Shown: positions 37,111 to 49,253 of the stretch, piece by piece
How the letters are laid out: each line of letters begins with the position of its first letter
Position numbering within the stretch: position 1 is the stretch's first letter
Assembly: GCA_022702545.1 (NCBI GenBank)
Contig: JAHRBC010000003.1
Coordinates: 7,254,001 to 7,318,000, forward strand
Direction: 5' to 3'
Length of the DNA stretch: 64,000 nucleotides
From: Phycomyces nitens
Taxonomy: Eukaryota; Mucoromycota; Mucoromycetes; Mucorales; Phycomycetaceae
Translations under genes and position numbers: made by a program
Notes under the pieces: generated by a model
The model's database searches: none
Told to the model about the DNA's origin: nothing
Seen by the model: the letters and a program-made list of their open reading frames with translations, nothing else

Positions 37111-38704
37111 ATCACTCGAATTCTTCGTTAGAAAGGTATGCAGATAAAAGTCAATAATAAAAGAGAATGTGGTTTCTATCTTGACTGTATAATTTGCTGA
37201 TTTCTGGTGTTGGTGATAATGTACAACACAATCTATCGAGCGGCCATGCCAACTTTCTATTAACTTTAATTTGTATTTGGCGTCAAGAACTCTATAAGGC
37301 AACATGCTTGTACTTCTTTAATAACATGGGGCAACCCGCATTGCATGCTGCAAGCCAACTGATAGGAATACCCAAGAAATAAATAAGAAAAAGTTTTGTG
37401 CCCTGCACTTGGTGTAAACAAGTATAAGGTCTTATTATTATTAAACCTTTGCATGATCAAGACTACTATCTTGAAAAACAGCTTTTTTATTTAATTCTTG
37501 ATTTTGTTGCCTATAAATATGAGTACAATTCTGACATACTTTCTATACATTTTCTGTATATTCAAGATAGAACCAAAGGAGTTGATAGCCAAAGCAAAGT
37601 GTTTGTGTGCTTGGACGGCTATATAATTATGCCAAACTATATGTTTTGTTTTGGTCTCACTACAGAAATTATTCTATTTTTAATTTTACGCTATCAACAA
37701 GACTATGGAGATTATTCAGTCAGATCGGTAGCCATGGCAACTCGATAGTCGTCTAAATATTTTTTGATCTAGGATCATCTGGTCTACTTGGAGTGTTTAT
37801 AGCCCCAATTTCCTCAAAGATGTAGTAGATTGTTGCTTGACTGGTATCGATAGCTAAAAGGAGATCTCTTTATTTTTGGCTTGTCTATTAATACACATAT
37901 GTAAAGACACGCTTATTCCAGAATCAAATAAATGGGTTTTACAAAGACATTTGATGCGTAAAGAGGACCTCTTATTTAAAAAAAAAAGACTAGCAAAGGG
38001 CTGTAAATAAATAAATAAATGATACCCTGGTAGAGATACAAGTATTTTAGATCAATTGACTAGAAATTGGCTGTGGACATTAGGTTGCACACAAGTATTG
38101 ACAAGAAAAATTCAATCTTGTTTAAAAATAGGCATGTATAAATACATAGTCATTCAGTGGCGTTTCTTTGTCGCTTTTAAGTTATCATTAGGCTTAATCT
38201 TGATCAAGATCGTGGCTGTTGGTGTGTAGGATTGTTATAAACACGCAGAATATTATGTGCTGAACAGCCCTGGTTTGCCACCCGTCTGTGCGTAGAGATC
38301 ATTATTTTTTTATATTATTATTATTTTGTACAAATTTTGAAAATGAGGGATATTTTGTGAATAGAATAAGAAGAATTTACGATAATAAAATTAGAGAAGG
38401 GGGGACTGAGGGATTTATCCTTAATAGATTTTGTTAAACACAAACTAAATGAGGCTTGGTGATTATGATTATAAGAGTCCAATGATTTCATATAGTGGAA
38501 AGCTATGCTTATTTGGGGCAAGTAACCAAAGTTCCGCCTTACTCGGGCTGTCCTGGTCTTCTGCCAATGAAATGAAAGAGAAAGAGGGTGTTATCTTTTT
38601 TATATATATATAGATTTTTCAAAATACACGGCTCTGTTCTCTTCACCTCGACGTTCTTCTCTTCGCCTAGCAACCTTTTTCTTCAACTTATCTCGACGGT
38701 TTTA
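36161..38704. other. AT-rich intergenic region
   Basis: 2.5 kb with homopolymers (a G-run near 36527-36540), a compound microsatellite at 37065-37110 and short random-looking open frames such as 37449-37748. No gene, transposase motif or RNA is recognised. The last 100 bases are the leader of the SLC41 gene. Confidence 0.45.
37065..37110. repeat. Compound microsatellite (CTA)n(CA)n(GA)n
   Basis: Three adjoining simple repeats without coding context. Confidence 0.85.
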
Positions 38705-40642
38705 ATGAAAGACGATAATGAATACATTGAACTCTCCAAAACCGGAAGCGATGATGAGCAAGATGAACCACCTGATATCTGTCACAAAAGCTGTTGTCAT
38801 GGCGACGAGCATCTCACACAACTTAATCATGGTCAACTAATGTCCTTGACCAATGACGGCTCAAGCACTTCTACTCTCTTGGAAAGTGCTTTCCCGAGAG
38901 ACTATGACACTGGAGAGAACGAAAGAAAGAAGACCAAAGGCGAAATAGCAAAAGGCCTGGCATGCCAGGTACATATTATATAACTCTTGAATATACCAGG
39001 GCATCTAATGAGATATGGAACAAGGCCTTGCCTTCTCTTATCATTTCAGTAGTTGGGTTTATTATTGCAGGTGTCTTTATGGACCAATTTCAGGTACAGA
39101 CATTCTTTTTATACGGACTTTGGCAATGTACGAATTGATCATTTAATGCGATTCGATAGCACTGGGATGTGTTTCTCAAGACAACTGAGCTCTTTATCCT
39201 TGTCCCCATTCTACTAAATCTCAAAGGAAATCTAGAAATGAACTTGGCTGCCAGGCTATCGACATCGGTAAGGATGTACATATTTTTGTGTAGATGAGGA
39301 ATGAAAGATATTAAGACTATGGTGCTTATTAAATTTGATTATATATTTAGGCTAATTTGGGCGACCTGGACCCAGGGCCGATTCGCTGGCCATTAATGTT
39401 TGGAAACCTTGCATTGCTACAAGTCCAAGCCTTGGTGGCGGGTGCAATTGCAGGCATAGCTTCATTTGGTCTTGGCCTTATTACCAAACCAGGGAGCAGC
39501 ACAAGCTATTACGAAAGCATGTACATGACCTCAAGCTCAATGATCTCGGCCTCCTTTTCTGGCACTATTCTTGGTGTCTTTATGTGCGGTCTCATTTTGA
39601 TGTGTAGGAAATTTGATATTGACCCTGGTAAGCCAGCATAGGAAATAAAAGTGGGCTATACTGACAAATGGACTTAGATAACATTGCTTGCCCACTGGTG
39701 TCTTCTCTTGGAGACATTGTCACTCTTGTGCTCTTGTCGGGATGTGCAGTTCTCTTGGAAAAACATATGAGTAAGAGATACCTGAATGGTATGAGTTTAA
39801 TTTGCTCATTAAACTAACCCAATAATTTACAGACACTCTCCTGAATACATTTATATTCTTTCTTATGCTTTTATTCCTACCCGTGTTTGGGTATCTTGTC
39901 TGGCGAAACAAACATGTAAAGGACCTCCTATTCACAGGCTGGAGTCCGATCATTTTTGCAATGTTGATTTCAAGGTAATGATTTGTTTCTATGGCCTGGG
40001 TTAGATTATATGTCTATTTTACTTAAACTTTTTTTTTTAAAAAATAACTTTGGTATTTTAGCTTGGCAGGCATTCTATTGGAGAAATATGTCGAGGAATA
40101 CAAGGGTGTGGCACTTTTAACGCCTGTTTTGATCGGGTTGGCCGGAAATTTGGGTTCCATCTATGCATCACGGATCAGTACCTGTCTACACAGTGATACG
40201 ACCGAGAGTTATCGAATAGTCGAATGGACGCTGTTGGGGATGAATATGCCAGTCCAGGCAGTGTTTCTGCTGATTATCTGGGCGTTTGGGATGGGCCAAC
40301 TGCACTACAATGCTTGGTTCTTCTTTAGCTATTTTTGCATATCAATGTGCTGTGTAAGTGCCTTGGTTTTGGTTACATGGCAACTAATCACAATGTTAGA
40401 CCTGGACGTGCCTCAAGATTGGCAAATTCATGACACTTGCATTCTGGAAGATGGGATATGATCCTGACAACTACGTTATTCCTTACTTGTAAGTCATTGT
40501 AGAATTGACTTTAATACTTACACTTACTTTATGTAGAACTGCGTCTATTGATGTGATTGGAACCGTCTTGCTTGTATTAACCTTTTCATGGCTAACATCG
40601 TCTGGTGCAAATGACATGAAGACCACTCCAGTCCAACCATAG
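38705..40642 (+). CDS. SLC41-family Mg2+/divalent cation transporter
   Basis: Integral membrane protein with two MgtE-like halves. Nine exons (38705-38968, 39013-39093, 39160-39267, 39351-39627, 39678-39770, 39833-39974, 40062-40353, 40400-40488, 40537-40642) give 483 aa. After an acidic soluble N-terminus (about 90 aa), half 1 carries [44 protein letters not shown] and [15 protein letters not shown]. Half 2 repeats the pattern: [23 protein letters not shown], then [28 protein letters not shown] and LAGNLGS are the duplicated ion-pathway motifs of SLC41/MgtE. The first intron is uncertain: phase allows a 44-nt intron ending at ATGAG (39012), while the nearer AG gives a stop. The membrane (plasma or organelle) cannot be told. 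Confidence 0.92.
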
Positions 40643-41279
40643 TTATATCTTACATTACCTGAGAAGCAGGCCTTCGATGTTTTTATTGATTCATTTGCAT
40701 CGTTCTTAGTCTTTCCTAATACCTTATCTACCAAAATAAGAAAGGCAATAAGAACACACAATTACAGCCTCTCATTCATACTTTATTAAAAATCAATTTA
40801 TATGCATCTAAAGTGCATTGTTCGAGACATCAATAACTAGTCATGATAACATTTCAGATCGGCATGGTTACCGGTCTAAATTATATAGACCCACGATGGA
40901 AAACTGCATTTGTATTTCCTGCATATCACGCCAATGTCCATTTTATTATTATCCTGTTTACAAAGGAGATTTTCATTTAGCCTCTAATTATTACTCTATA
41001 ATTGCATGATATTCTAGTGTTGATTGTGCTCGATATCATTTTTATTCTTTAATGCCATTTCAATTAAACTCTTCAATTGTCAAAAAGAAAGAAAATAAAG
41101 GAACAACCAGGGGATTTTTACTCGTTTTAGAAGGTTTGCATAACTAAAGGAGTTGTTGTAAAGGCCATTTGTATAAATATTTTATGCTATTTTTATTACA
41201 GAGCAAGAATGGAATTTCAGAAAGTTACAAGTAATGAATGGTGATGAATAAAAGTGGGATGAAGTATGTACAGTATAAA
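40643..41279. other. Intergenic between convergent genes
   Basis: 637 AT-rich bases between the SLC41 stop and the end of the unknown minus-strand gene. No feature is recognised. Confidence 0.4.
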
Positions 41280-41969
41280 TTAGAGTGCTTGGTTGACAGG
41301 ATTGAACTTTAATGAGCCCAATGGAACGTCGTCGTCGTCTTCACTGTCATTGTTGTTCATATGAGGGACCCAGAGCGGGTGCACACGAACCATGTCCGTG
41401 TCTTGGTCGACGGTGTAGGCCACCGTTGTTAGGGCGTAATTTGCCCTTCGTCCGTACCGTTTTCTAGAGCATGAAGACCCGTATGCAAGTCGCTCAATGT
41501 TCATGAACAGGCGTGGGTGGGATGGTGGGGCATCAGAGGTCTGGACTGTTTGAGGAGGTTGGATTAATTGCTGTTGAAGGGTTCCAAGCAGGTGTCTCAA
41601 ATGAAGAATTGCCCAAAGAGGCAGGGACTTTTGACGGAGCTTTTGGTAAGTGGTACGGCAAAGAGCTGTTCTTTGCCACACATTCGGAAAATGAGAGCGA
41701 GAATCCAAAATCTTTTCTTCTTTTTCTTCAATAACATCTTGTCGTGTTCGAATATCAGTTTCTCGTGGCTCTGATGGTTTAATTCGTCGTTCCTCTTCGG
41801 TGTCTCCGGGAGTTGCCTTTCGTTTCTTGCCACTTTTTCCGTGGGATGGAGACATGAGGATAATTCTGGCCCAGCTGGCGAACTGACCAAGAAGGCTAGA
41901 CGAGAGGGGTATATTTGGTTTCTGGTAGGACACCAGACTAGAATCTCTACGATTAGGGCGACGAACCAT
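41280..41969 (-). CDS. Unknown basic protein, one exon
   Basis: 229 aa, not recognised. It starts MVRRPNRRDSSLVSYQ, has a Lys/Arg-rich, Ser-rich segment (SPSHGKSGKKRKATPG, nuclear-signal-like, about 40-57) and a charged EEK region. A more ordered central part (LPLWAILHLRHLLGTLQQQ, LFMNIERLAYG) follows, then an acidic tail NNDSEDDDDVPLG. The composition suggests a nuclear or regulatory protein. It is supported by length, the single open frame and protein-like composition only. A real start further inside is possible. Confidence 0.55.
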   Translation of the reverse strand: MVRRPNRRDSSLVSYQKPNIPLSSSLLGQFASWARIILMSPSHGKSGKKRKATPGDTEEERRIKPSEPRETDIRTRQDVIEEKEEKILDSRSHFPNVWQRTALCRTTYQKLRQKSLPLWAILHLRHLLGTLQQQLIQPPQTVQTSDAPPSHPRLFMNIERLAYGSSCSRKRYGRRANYALTTVAYTVDQDTDMVRVHPLWVPHMNNNDSEDDDDVPLGSLKFNPVNQAL

Positions 41970-43299
41970 TTTGAAGACAATGAAGAAAAAGAAAGAGGAA
42001 GAAGATGTTTGATAAAGAGTGAAGTATACACAAATATATATATATGTATGTATTTATATGTCTATATATACTTGTGTATATTTATATCTCTATACATATA
42101 TTATCTGTACATAAATATATATATATATTACATAACAGTGAATTCAGCCGATTGTATAGCCAATCACAATCCATCTTGCCGTCTCCGCAACCAAATCGTT
42201 CACAAAAAAATAATTACACCACTTATAATATATTTATACAGACAGTTGCCCTGAATGCAACAATGTCGACCACTGACTGACAGGAACCCATACCGAGTTA
42301 GCTAATATAAATCGGTGGAACCAGCTTTCTACAAGAACTGCACCAGAATATCATTCTCTTGTCACTCAAATACATCACTATAGTTACGCACTTTTTTAAA
42401 TTGTATATATATAACTTGTGGATTTAATTTTGCAAGATCAATCTCGAGTCTAAATATCATTCCAATTCCCAAACACCGGCAGCTATGATCATTAGATTCT
42501 TGAATAAAATTGTAATATTTCTTTTTAAAAAAAGGTGGTTTTGGGCACCAAGTAGGGTATATTCGGAATGATACCTGACGGGATCACCATTAAGAACTAA
42601 ACGATCTTGACATTGTCCGGAATCTCAAAGGGCAATCCTCTCTTGAATTAACCTTTAGATCCCTTGTGCCGCACAAACACAGACCTTAAACCTCCGATTG
42701 AGGAGGCTTTTTACCCCTTTGACAAAAGCTATTTTGACCCGGTTGTCACACCATTAACAAGCTTTTTTTTTTTTGGAGAAAAAATCCATCGTTTCGATAT
42801 ATAGCTTCCATCGTAATACATAATCCCCAACAAGTTTCAAGAGACAACCAAATCTTGTACCTTTGGAATACGGCCAAGATAGATAGACTTTTAATACTGC
42901 AAATATTGTCGTAATAAAGGTCATTTTGTGGCCAAAGGATAACTCGATTTAAACCTGCCAAAGGTGTTGTAGCCGTTGCAATGCTGGGTACATTACCAAA
43001 GATTGTCTATTCATGTACAAAATAAAATTAGCTAAACGACTAGCCACGATCAATAAGAAGATAAACATCTTTACTGGTTGCCGCTAATCAAAAGGGTGTT
43101 AATATTCACATAGTCGACAGTAGCCATGACTCTATTAATGAAACAATAAGTCCCATTGTTGGCAGCAATTATGGATTCAATCGACAATAAGAAAGAAGCC
43201 AAAGGTTTGCAGGCAACCGAGAGAATAAGAATAAAGGCGAATGGCAACGATTGATCGATGAATAGCAAGATAGCCTAGTACTTCTCAATCCTCTTCTCG
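41970..43299. other. AT-rich intergenic, possibly decayed mobile DNA
   Basis: 42030-42130 is an AT/TATG microsatellite-like tract. From about 42540 onward the GC content rises and the sequence has fragments of plausible coding on the plus strand, leading into the LINE relic. Nothing is intact. Confidence 0.4.
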
Positions 43300-44320
43300 G
43301 TCGTATATACACACTTTACCTGATAGCAGAGTTTTCATCATTAATGTCTATTGCCAAACAAATCTATTTACACTGATATTTTACCGTTTAACCCAATAGT
43401 ATAACCATTCGTACTTATACTCAAACCTCATTACGGATCTGTCATGTCGCTTTGGTAGGCTTACCATTATTATCGGAGACCTCTACTGTACTTTTAATAT
43501 CTATTCATCATAACCTCTTGGCTGAATACCTTTAACGTTGTCAATGCAATTGCTCTTCGTTATTCCGTTGTCGTACCAGCCTTTTTTCAATGGACAACAA
43601 TTGTCTATAATAAATGTTATTTTTTACCCCACAAGGCAGGTGAATCCTGGAGGTCGATACAAGATGTGTGTATATATAAAGTAATCTATTCGACAATATT
43701 ATGATGATTGGCTTTCAGAATGACTAGAAATATCTCGAAAACTGTAGATATCAATAGCATTATTCATTAAGTATGTGAATCCTGTCCACACTCTAATTAC
43801 CAATTATTTAGTCATTAAGAAAAAATCAAAATCGTTTCATTCTCTTTTGGACCAGGCTCTAGAACGCTTCATGTTTGTATCAAATGCAGACTCATCAATA
43901 AACAAAGCAGAAAGTTTGTTGGCTTTTTTTTCATTTACAAGCCCAATTCCACTCCTCCTCAAGCGTTTTCCAAACTGTTTGTTTCAACAAAGGGTTGTTT
44001 GCTTTAGCAACTGCAGTAGAGGAATTGTAATCAATACAGTTTATCATGGCCGTCTTTTATGCTCTTAAAGATACTACTTGGAACCAACTTTACTAATGTT
44101 CTTGGAGATATCATCAGAATACGCATCGTGCTGTAACCAATCTCTGGAACGGTTCAATGTGAATAGTCAACTGCCTTGCTGCAGCTCAGACACTCATACA
44201 CTTTTTACAATCCTTGGATCAAAAGGTCTACATTTAGCCTAGACAGTATAACGTGCATAATCCCGTCTTGTATTTGCCTCCTGCATACCTATATATCGTT
44301 ATATCTTGGCCTTTTTTTTT
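43300..44320 (+). pseudogene. Non-LTR retrotransposon (LINE) relic
   Basis: Frame-broken plus-strand fragments look like a LINE ORF2. An endonuclease-like stretch FIINVYCQTN (about 43331) is followed by IIIGDLYCTF (about 43465-43500), corresponding to the usual NVYAP...GDFNC of apurinic-type LINE endonucleases. Further on are LERFMFVSNADSSINKAES (about 43858), like the reverse-transcriptase segment after the YADD box, and GIVINTVYHGRLL (about 44020), like the GRATVLNSL motif. Many stops intervene and the catalytic YADD box itself is not found. The call rests on motif order only. Confidence 0.4.
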
Positions 44321-45062
44321 TAACAAGTCAGAAAATACTCGCCAGAAAATATACTTTCAAGTAGATACCAATAAAAATTGTGTTTTTCTTCTTCTTACAA
44401 TAGATTTATTCTGATCAGCAGTACCCTCTCTGCCAATCGCTAAAGACAAAGACTTGTAAATCAAAAAATCAAAAACAAAAACACTATGTTTTCGAGTGCC
44501 AAGAATTACAGCATGGCTCAAAGATATGATATTTGATCTTGATTACCTAAAGACTAATTCTGATTGGCTGCAACATTGCTAGTTGGCACTACATAAATCC
44601 AAGCATATGTTGCATTACTGATTGTCAACAGAAAGTTATTTCTGGAATTCCACATTGCCGGGTTTGATTGCCACTGTAGTCCAGTAAGAAATCTGGTTCC
44701 ATGCCACCTATTCCCTCAATTGCCGTCTCTACATGCCTCCCTTTATATGTTGTACATGGAACAAAAGTTTCATCAAGCCCCAACCTAAAAGTACGGAAAA
44801 AGCTAAAGAGAACAAATTTAATCTTTTGGCCGAGTTTCGTGATTTCCGGCTTTATAGACAAAAATGAATCACATATGAAGGAAAAGGTGGTACCCGATTG
44901 TACAGCCTGAACTGAACTTGATCTCCTTTGATAATAAAGGAAGGTTACACATATTCAGGTGTAGCAGTCCTTGATTTGAAAGTCACCCACACCTCCGCTA
45001 AACACCAATCAAGCCTGTCTCAAGAACAGGCAACAACAACAAACCCAACCCCATCCCAACTC
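44321..45062. other. Intergenic, Pet117 promoter side
   Basis: AT-rich; no gene is recognised. The last 100 bases form a C/A-rich leader before the Pet117 ATG. Confidence 0.4.
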
Positions 45063-45368
45063 ATGTCTACTCCGGCCAAGATCACTCTCGGAGCCTCTGT
45101 AGCCTTTTGCTGTGCAACAGTCTGGGGTGTCCATTACCTTCAGACCTACGAGAAAGAGGTAATCTCATTGGAATCTAAATCAAGTCTCATGAGTCATTAG
45201 TTATTGCGCAAAGGACTTGAGAAAGAACAAGACAGACGTGACAAGAAAGAGCAACAGAGAATCAATATGCTCGAATTAGAAGAGCAGCGAGCTCTTCATG
45301 AAGCTCTCTTGAAAACACAAAAAGTGTCTTCATTACCCTCAAACGAACCAGCCCCAGAACGCGATTAA
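45063..45368 (+). CDS. PET117: Cytochrome c oxidase assembly factor Pet117
   Basis: Small mitochondrial inner-membrane protein needed for cytochrome oxidase (complex IV) biogenesis, linked to heme A synthase. Two exons (45063-45158, 45201-45368) give 87 aa. The N-terminus MSTPAKITLGASVAFCCATV is the Pet117 signature plus a single membrane segment, followed by GVHYLQTYEKE, then a charged helix LLRKGLEKEQDRRDKKEQQR as in the family. The chosen ATG is the one that starts the conserved motif; an in-frame upstream Met exists but adds unconserved sequence. The gene is convergent with the eS31 gene. Confidence 0.88.
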
Positions 45369-45566
45369 AAAAGAAATGAAAAAAAGATACAAATATAGAT
45401 TTTGCCACATGCAAAAAGAACAGCAAGACCATCCACGTTTTATTATTATTGAAGAAAGAGAAAGATCATTGTAGAGGAAATAATAATAAGAACAAGTATT
45501 ATCTACGACCCTGAATAATTCCTTTTATCAACCAAAGACGGGTTCCTTGTTGGATTTTACATTTGC

Positions 45567-46081
45567 TTATTTCTCCTCCTTCTGGAAGACATAGGTCAAG
45601 TGGCACTTGCCACAGTACTGGCGGTCAGAGTGCCAGGCCATGAAGACACCAGCACCACAGGTGGCGCTAGGGCACTCACGACGGAGACGGGTGATCTTAC
45701 CAGACTGGTCAACCTTGTAGAACTTGAGGATGGCCATCTTGACCTTCTTTCTCTTGTGCTTGATCTTCTTGGGGGTAGTGTAGGTCTTCTTCTTTCTCTT
45801 CTTGGCACCACCCAACAATTCGCAGTTGAGGTGAAGAGTAGAGTCGTCCTGAACACCATAGAGAGACAAGGCGTTCTCGTTGACAAGGGGCTTGCCAGCG
45901 AAGGAGAGGAGCTGAGCATCGGCAGGGATACCTATATATCATGTTAGTAAGTTATATAAACTCCAGCAATTTACTTACCCTCGCGGGCCTGGATCATGGC
46001 CTTGACATCAGCAACCGAGGAGGAAGCATTGGTGCCAATGACGAGGGTGTTGCCCTCGAGAGACTTTACAAAAATTTGCAT
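45567..46081 (-). CDS. Diverged ubiquitin-like domain fused to 40S ribosomal protein eS31
   Basis: Precursor that is cleaved after Gly-Gly to release ribosomal protein eS31 (S27a). Two exons (45979-46081, 45567-45931) give 155 aa. Residues 1-76 align to ubiquitin without gaps (start [10 protein letters not shown], end LLGG), but about half the positions differ, including Ile44 to Ser, Val70 to Asn, Arg72 to Glu, Arg74 to Leu and Lys63 to Asp; Lys6, Lys27 and Lys48 remain. The eS31 part [20 protein letters not shown] and its zinc-finger cysteines ([22 protein letters not shown]) are normal. The first domain probably serves as a chaperone and is not conjugated. This is the UBI3/RPS31 locus equivalent. 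Confidence 0.95.
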
Positions 46082-47351
46082 ATTGCAGATAACTCGATTT
46101 TTTTTCAACAGTAAATGATTTGCTAGTGAAAAAGAATCTAGGAGAGCATATTTTGGATCAATACAATCGGCATCAACCTTGAAATGAGCCCGTACTAACC
46201 TTCCTCACTATCTGAAAAAACGAAGAAAGAGCTTTGGCCTGCACACCTATCGTCTGCTTTTGTTGATTGTGAAAGATTTTCATTGGTCAACCAAACTCTG
46301 ACATCGATTAAAGAGTCACAATAGCAGGCACAGATGGCAAGTCTACAAGTGAGGATTCAAGGACACTCTTTAATTGCTACTCACAGTGCCACTCACAGTG
46401 CCACTCTAAAGATGATGATGTCAATGGTGTTTTAAAAAAGGGCAGAAATATCGAATTCATAGTTTTAAGGTCCATTGTAGCATATAGGCATCAAGAATTG
46501 TCTAAATTGTGGCACAATTATAGACATTTGAGATTTACACACCAAAATGTGCTCTTGTGCTCCTCAATTCGGGAAAGAAACTTTATGCACGTCAACCCTT
46601 TCAAAAGAATCCCTACTTGATAAAAAGCAATACCATTAATCTAGTCAAATTAAAGGGTCTTTTATTCCAAATAGACTCGAAGATCATCTTTTTGCAATTA
46701 TAGTCCAGTTCCGTAATCTTATTAGGGGCCTTTTGGGCTATAGTCACTTTAGGCAATGCTTGGAAATTATGAAGCACAAGGTTTGAAATTTGTGCCTTGA
46801 TCATAAAATATTGATTGCCAAATATGAAAAAGTGTTGTTCTAAGTATTTCATCTGGCCTTGGGCTCGGAAGTCTTATTTTACTTGATACATGGCAGACCT
46901 CTTTATCTTTCGAAACAAGGAGCCAATGTATTACTATATACAACCTGTTTATAAAATATTAAATATATATATTAAAAAAGGTCAATTTTTACACACTGTT
47001 TGAATACGACTCAAATTTTAAGTTGTTTCCGGTTTGGTTTATTAAACAAAAAGAAGAAGCTTTATATCGTGCCAAATCTTACAATAAGAACCGTATCATC
47101 ATGCCTGTACAATGTTCTTTCTGTTTGATGGCTGTCTTGTTTTTCTCTAGAATTCAATATATTTATATATTATATGTATGCATAATCTGTTGCTATCTAC
47201 TAGTAGCTTGCACAACAAACAATCTTAAACTGTGCTACCTCTCCTTAACTATATATATATATATCTTACAGGATACCCAGCGAATAGATAAATAAATAAA
47301 ACTTGGGATATTTGACTGCAATCCTTTCTTATATTTAAAACTTATTATTAT
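46082..47351. other. Intergenic with eS31 promoter
   Basis: 1.27 kb. The first part is the eS31 promoter. The rest is AT-rich with ATAT tracts (46960-46975, 47250-47265). No gene is recognised. Confidence 0.45.
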
Positions 47352-49253
47352 ATGCTCGTTCCCAGACTACCGTTAGAGATCATTGCTAGGATCGCTAGCT
47401 TTGTCCCGAAAGATGAAATGCCTGAATATATCTTGATTTGCAGGGCATGGAAAGAGATATTTGAAATTGCCATGATGGAAAGGGTCGTCTTGAGCCTTAA
47501 AGGATGGCATGATCTTGTCAGTCTTTCAGATAACAACCATGGCCACCACAAGAAATGGTCAAAAGGGAATTACACTAAAGAATTGGTTTTGCACCCTTAC
47601 ATGTCCGTACGCGATATCCAATACACTTCACTCCAGCGAATATTTCCAAACATCGTACATTTTGATATCAATGTCTTGGGTCCGTACCACTTTATGCAAC
47701 TGATAGCACTCGACTGGAAGACCTGGAGTAATCTAAGAGAGCTACGCATATCATTTAGTCTGGGCCTAGTTAATTACGATTCAAGCGTTATTCTCAAGGT
47801 CTTGGAATCCCTTTCTTGTCTTCGTCGACTAGTTATCCATACAAAGCCGGGAGTAAGAGCAGAGTTCATTGATCTATCCGTCCCTGACATGTACCGAGCT
47901 TCGTTCACTGTCGAAGAACTCGAAACGCTTCACGAACATCTGCCGAGACTCCAATATTTAGACTTGCAGATTGATTTTGTCAAGAATACAAATGAAATAG
48001 CCATCGATAACATAATACCAGCAAAAGACATGGACACACTTAGGGTCAATATAAACAATATCTCTCCTTCTTGGCTGTCTTATTTCGCTCAAAAGTATCC
48101 AAACATCAGGATAATGGAACTAAAGGGCGATAATCCAGCAAAGATGTCGTTTGAATATACGGATATGGTCGTCAAAAAGAACATGACAAGGTTCTATAGG
48201 CTCACAAACACTCTTGGAAAATTACGCAAATTGTCCATCAGCAAATACAACTCTGATAGAGCTATACAACACATCATCTACTGGAATAACCTCCCATCAT
48301 CCAAATCGAAACTGTGCTCCATATACTACGATCCATTGTACATCACCCCCAGTATATACGACTATAGAAGAGACATCATATTCCCACTGAGCCTCATATC
48401 CTCAAAAATCGAGCAGCTCTCTATTCGAGAAAGATATGATTGTGTATTACCATCATCAATCTTGGAAACCATTGAAATCTGTCCAAAACTCACTTATTTG
48501 GATATGAAATGCAATGGACAAGAAATACGATTGGATACGGTCTTGGATACTTGTGTAAATATAGAGAGGCTGTGTATTAAGAGTGCATCGGTTACCACAG
48601 ATAAGACACGGTCTAATGATCGGCCTATATACGGACTACAACTATTGGATATGACCAAGGTTGAAATTGAAGCAGACGTATTTTTCTATATCTCCCAACA
48701 CTGTCCAAGACTCCATAATATGAAGCTTTATAACGTGGGTATATATCGTCGGGACCTTTCCCGTACAAGAGAGTTCCGAGTCTCGATGCCGCACACAAAC
48801 TTTCAAAAGCTTTGTCTCTATGGATTACAATTTTATTATTTGGACGGTACCAACAGTTCTGGTAACATAAATTTCGTATTGATTCCCAAAAATACACAAG
48901 AAACGGACAACCAAACTATCTTCTCTGCCTCTACAAATACATCCGAGTATTCGATAAACTCGTCCGATTATTCATGGAGAAACATATGCTCGAAAATTAA
49001 GTGCTTAAATTTCCCACAGTACTATGTACGGGAAATGCAAGCTAAAGAAATCAAGCGTGCCAGCCAATTGTTTGATGGACTCTACTCTACAGACTCAAGA
49101 GATGAACTGGTCAATAAAGACCTTGATCTTGATCCAAAGATCTATGGGTGGGAAGATGATATTCACAAAGGATACGTGCTGTTCAAATGTAACCATATAA
49201 ATACTCTTGAATACAGAGGTTTCATAAAGAATCCTCCAGAATGGCATATATAA
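47352..49253 (+). CDS. F-box/leucine-rich-repeat protein
   Basis: Single-exon 633-aa protein. The N-terminal about 45 residues (LPLEIIARIASFVPKDEMPE, then ICRAWKEIFEIAMM) form an F-box, the Skp1-binding module of SCF ubiquitin ligases. The rest shows irregular leucine-rich repeats (LRELRISF, LRRLVIHT, LQYLDLQI, LTYLDMKC, IERLCIKS), typical of substrate-receptor F-box proteins. Such one-exon F-box/LRR proteins form large lineage-expanded families in mucoralean fungi. The target is unknown. Lack of introns, unlike the neighbours, fits amplification or retroposition. Confidence 0.85.
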   Translation: MLVPRLPLEIIARIASFVPKDEMPEYILICRAWKEIFEIAMMERVVLSLKGWHDLVSLSDNNHGHHKKWSKGNYTKELVLHPYMSVRDIQYTSLQRIFPNIVHFDINVLGPYHFMQLIALDWKTWSNLRELRISFSLGLVNYDSSVILKVLESLSCLRRLVIHTKPGVRAEFIDLSVPDMYRASFTVEELETLHEHLPRLQYLDLQIDFVKNTNEIAIDNIIPAKDMDTLRVNINNISPSWLSYFAQKYPNIRIMELKGDNPAKMSFEYTDMVVKKNMTRFYRLTNTLGKLRKLSISKYNSDRAIQHIIYWNNLPSSKSKLCSIYYDPLYITPSIYDYRRDIIFPLSLISSKIEQLSIRERYDCVLPSSILETIEICPKLTYLDMKCNGQEIRLDTVLDTCVNIERLCIKSASVTTDKTRSNDRPIYGLQLLDMTKVEIEADVFFYISQHCPRLHNMKLYNVGIYRRDLSRTREFRVSMPHTNFQKLCLYGLQFYYLDGTNSSGNINFVLIPKNTQETDNQTIFSASTNTSEYSINSSDYSWRNICSKIKCLNFPQYYVREMQAKEIKRASQLFDGLYSTDSRDELVNKDLDLDPKIYGWEDDIHKGYVLFKCNHINTLEYRGFIKNPPEWHI

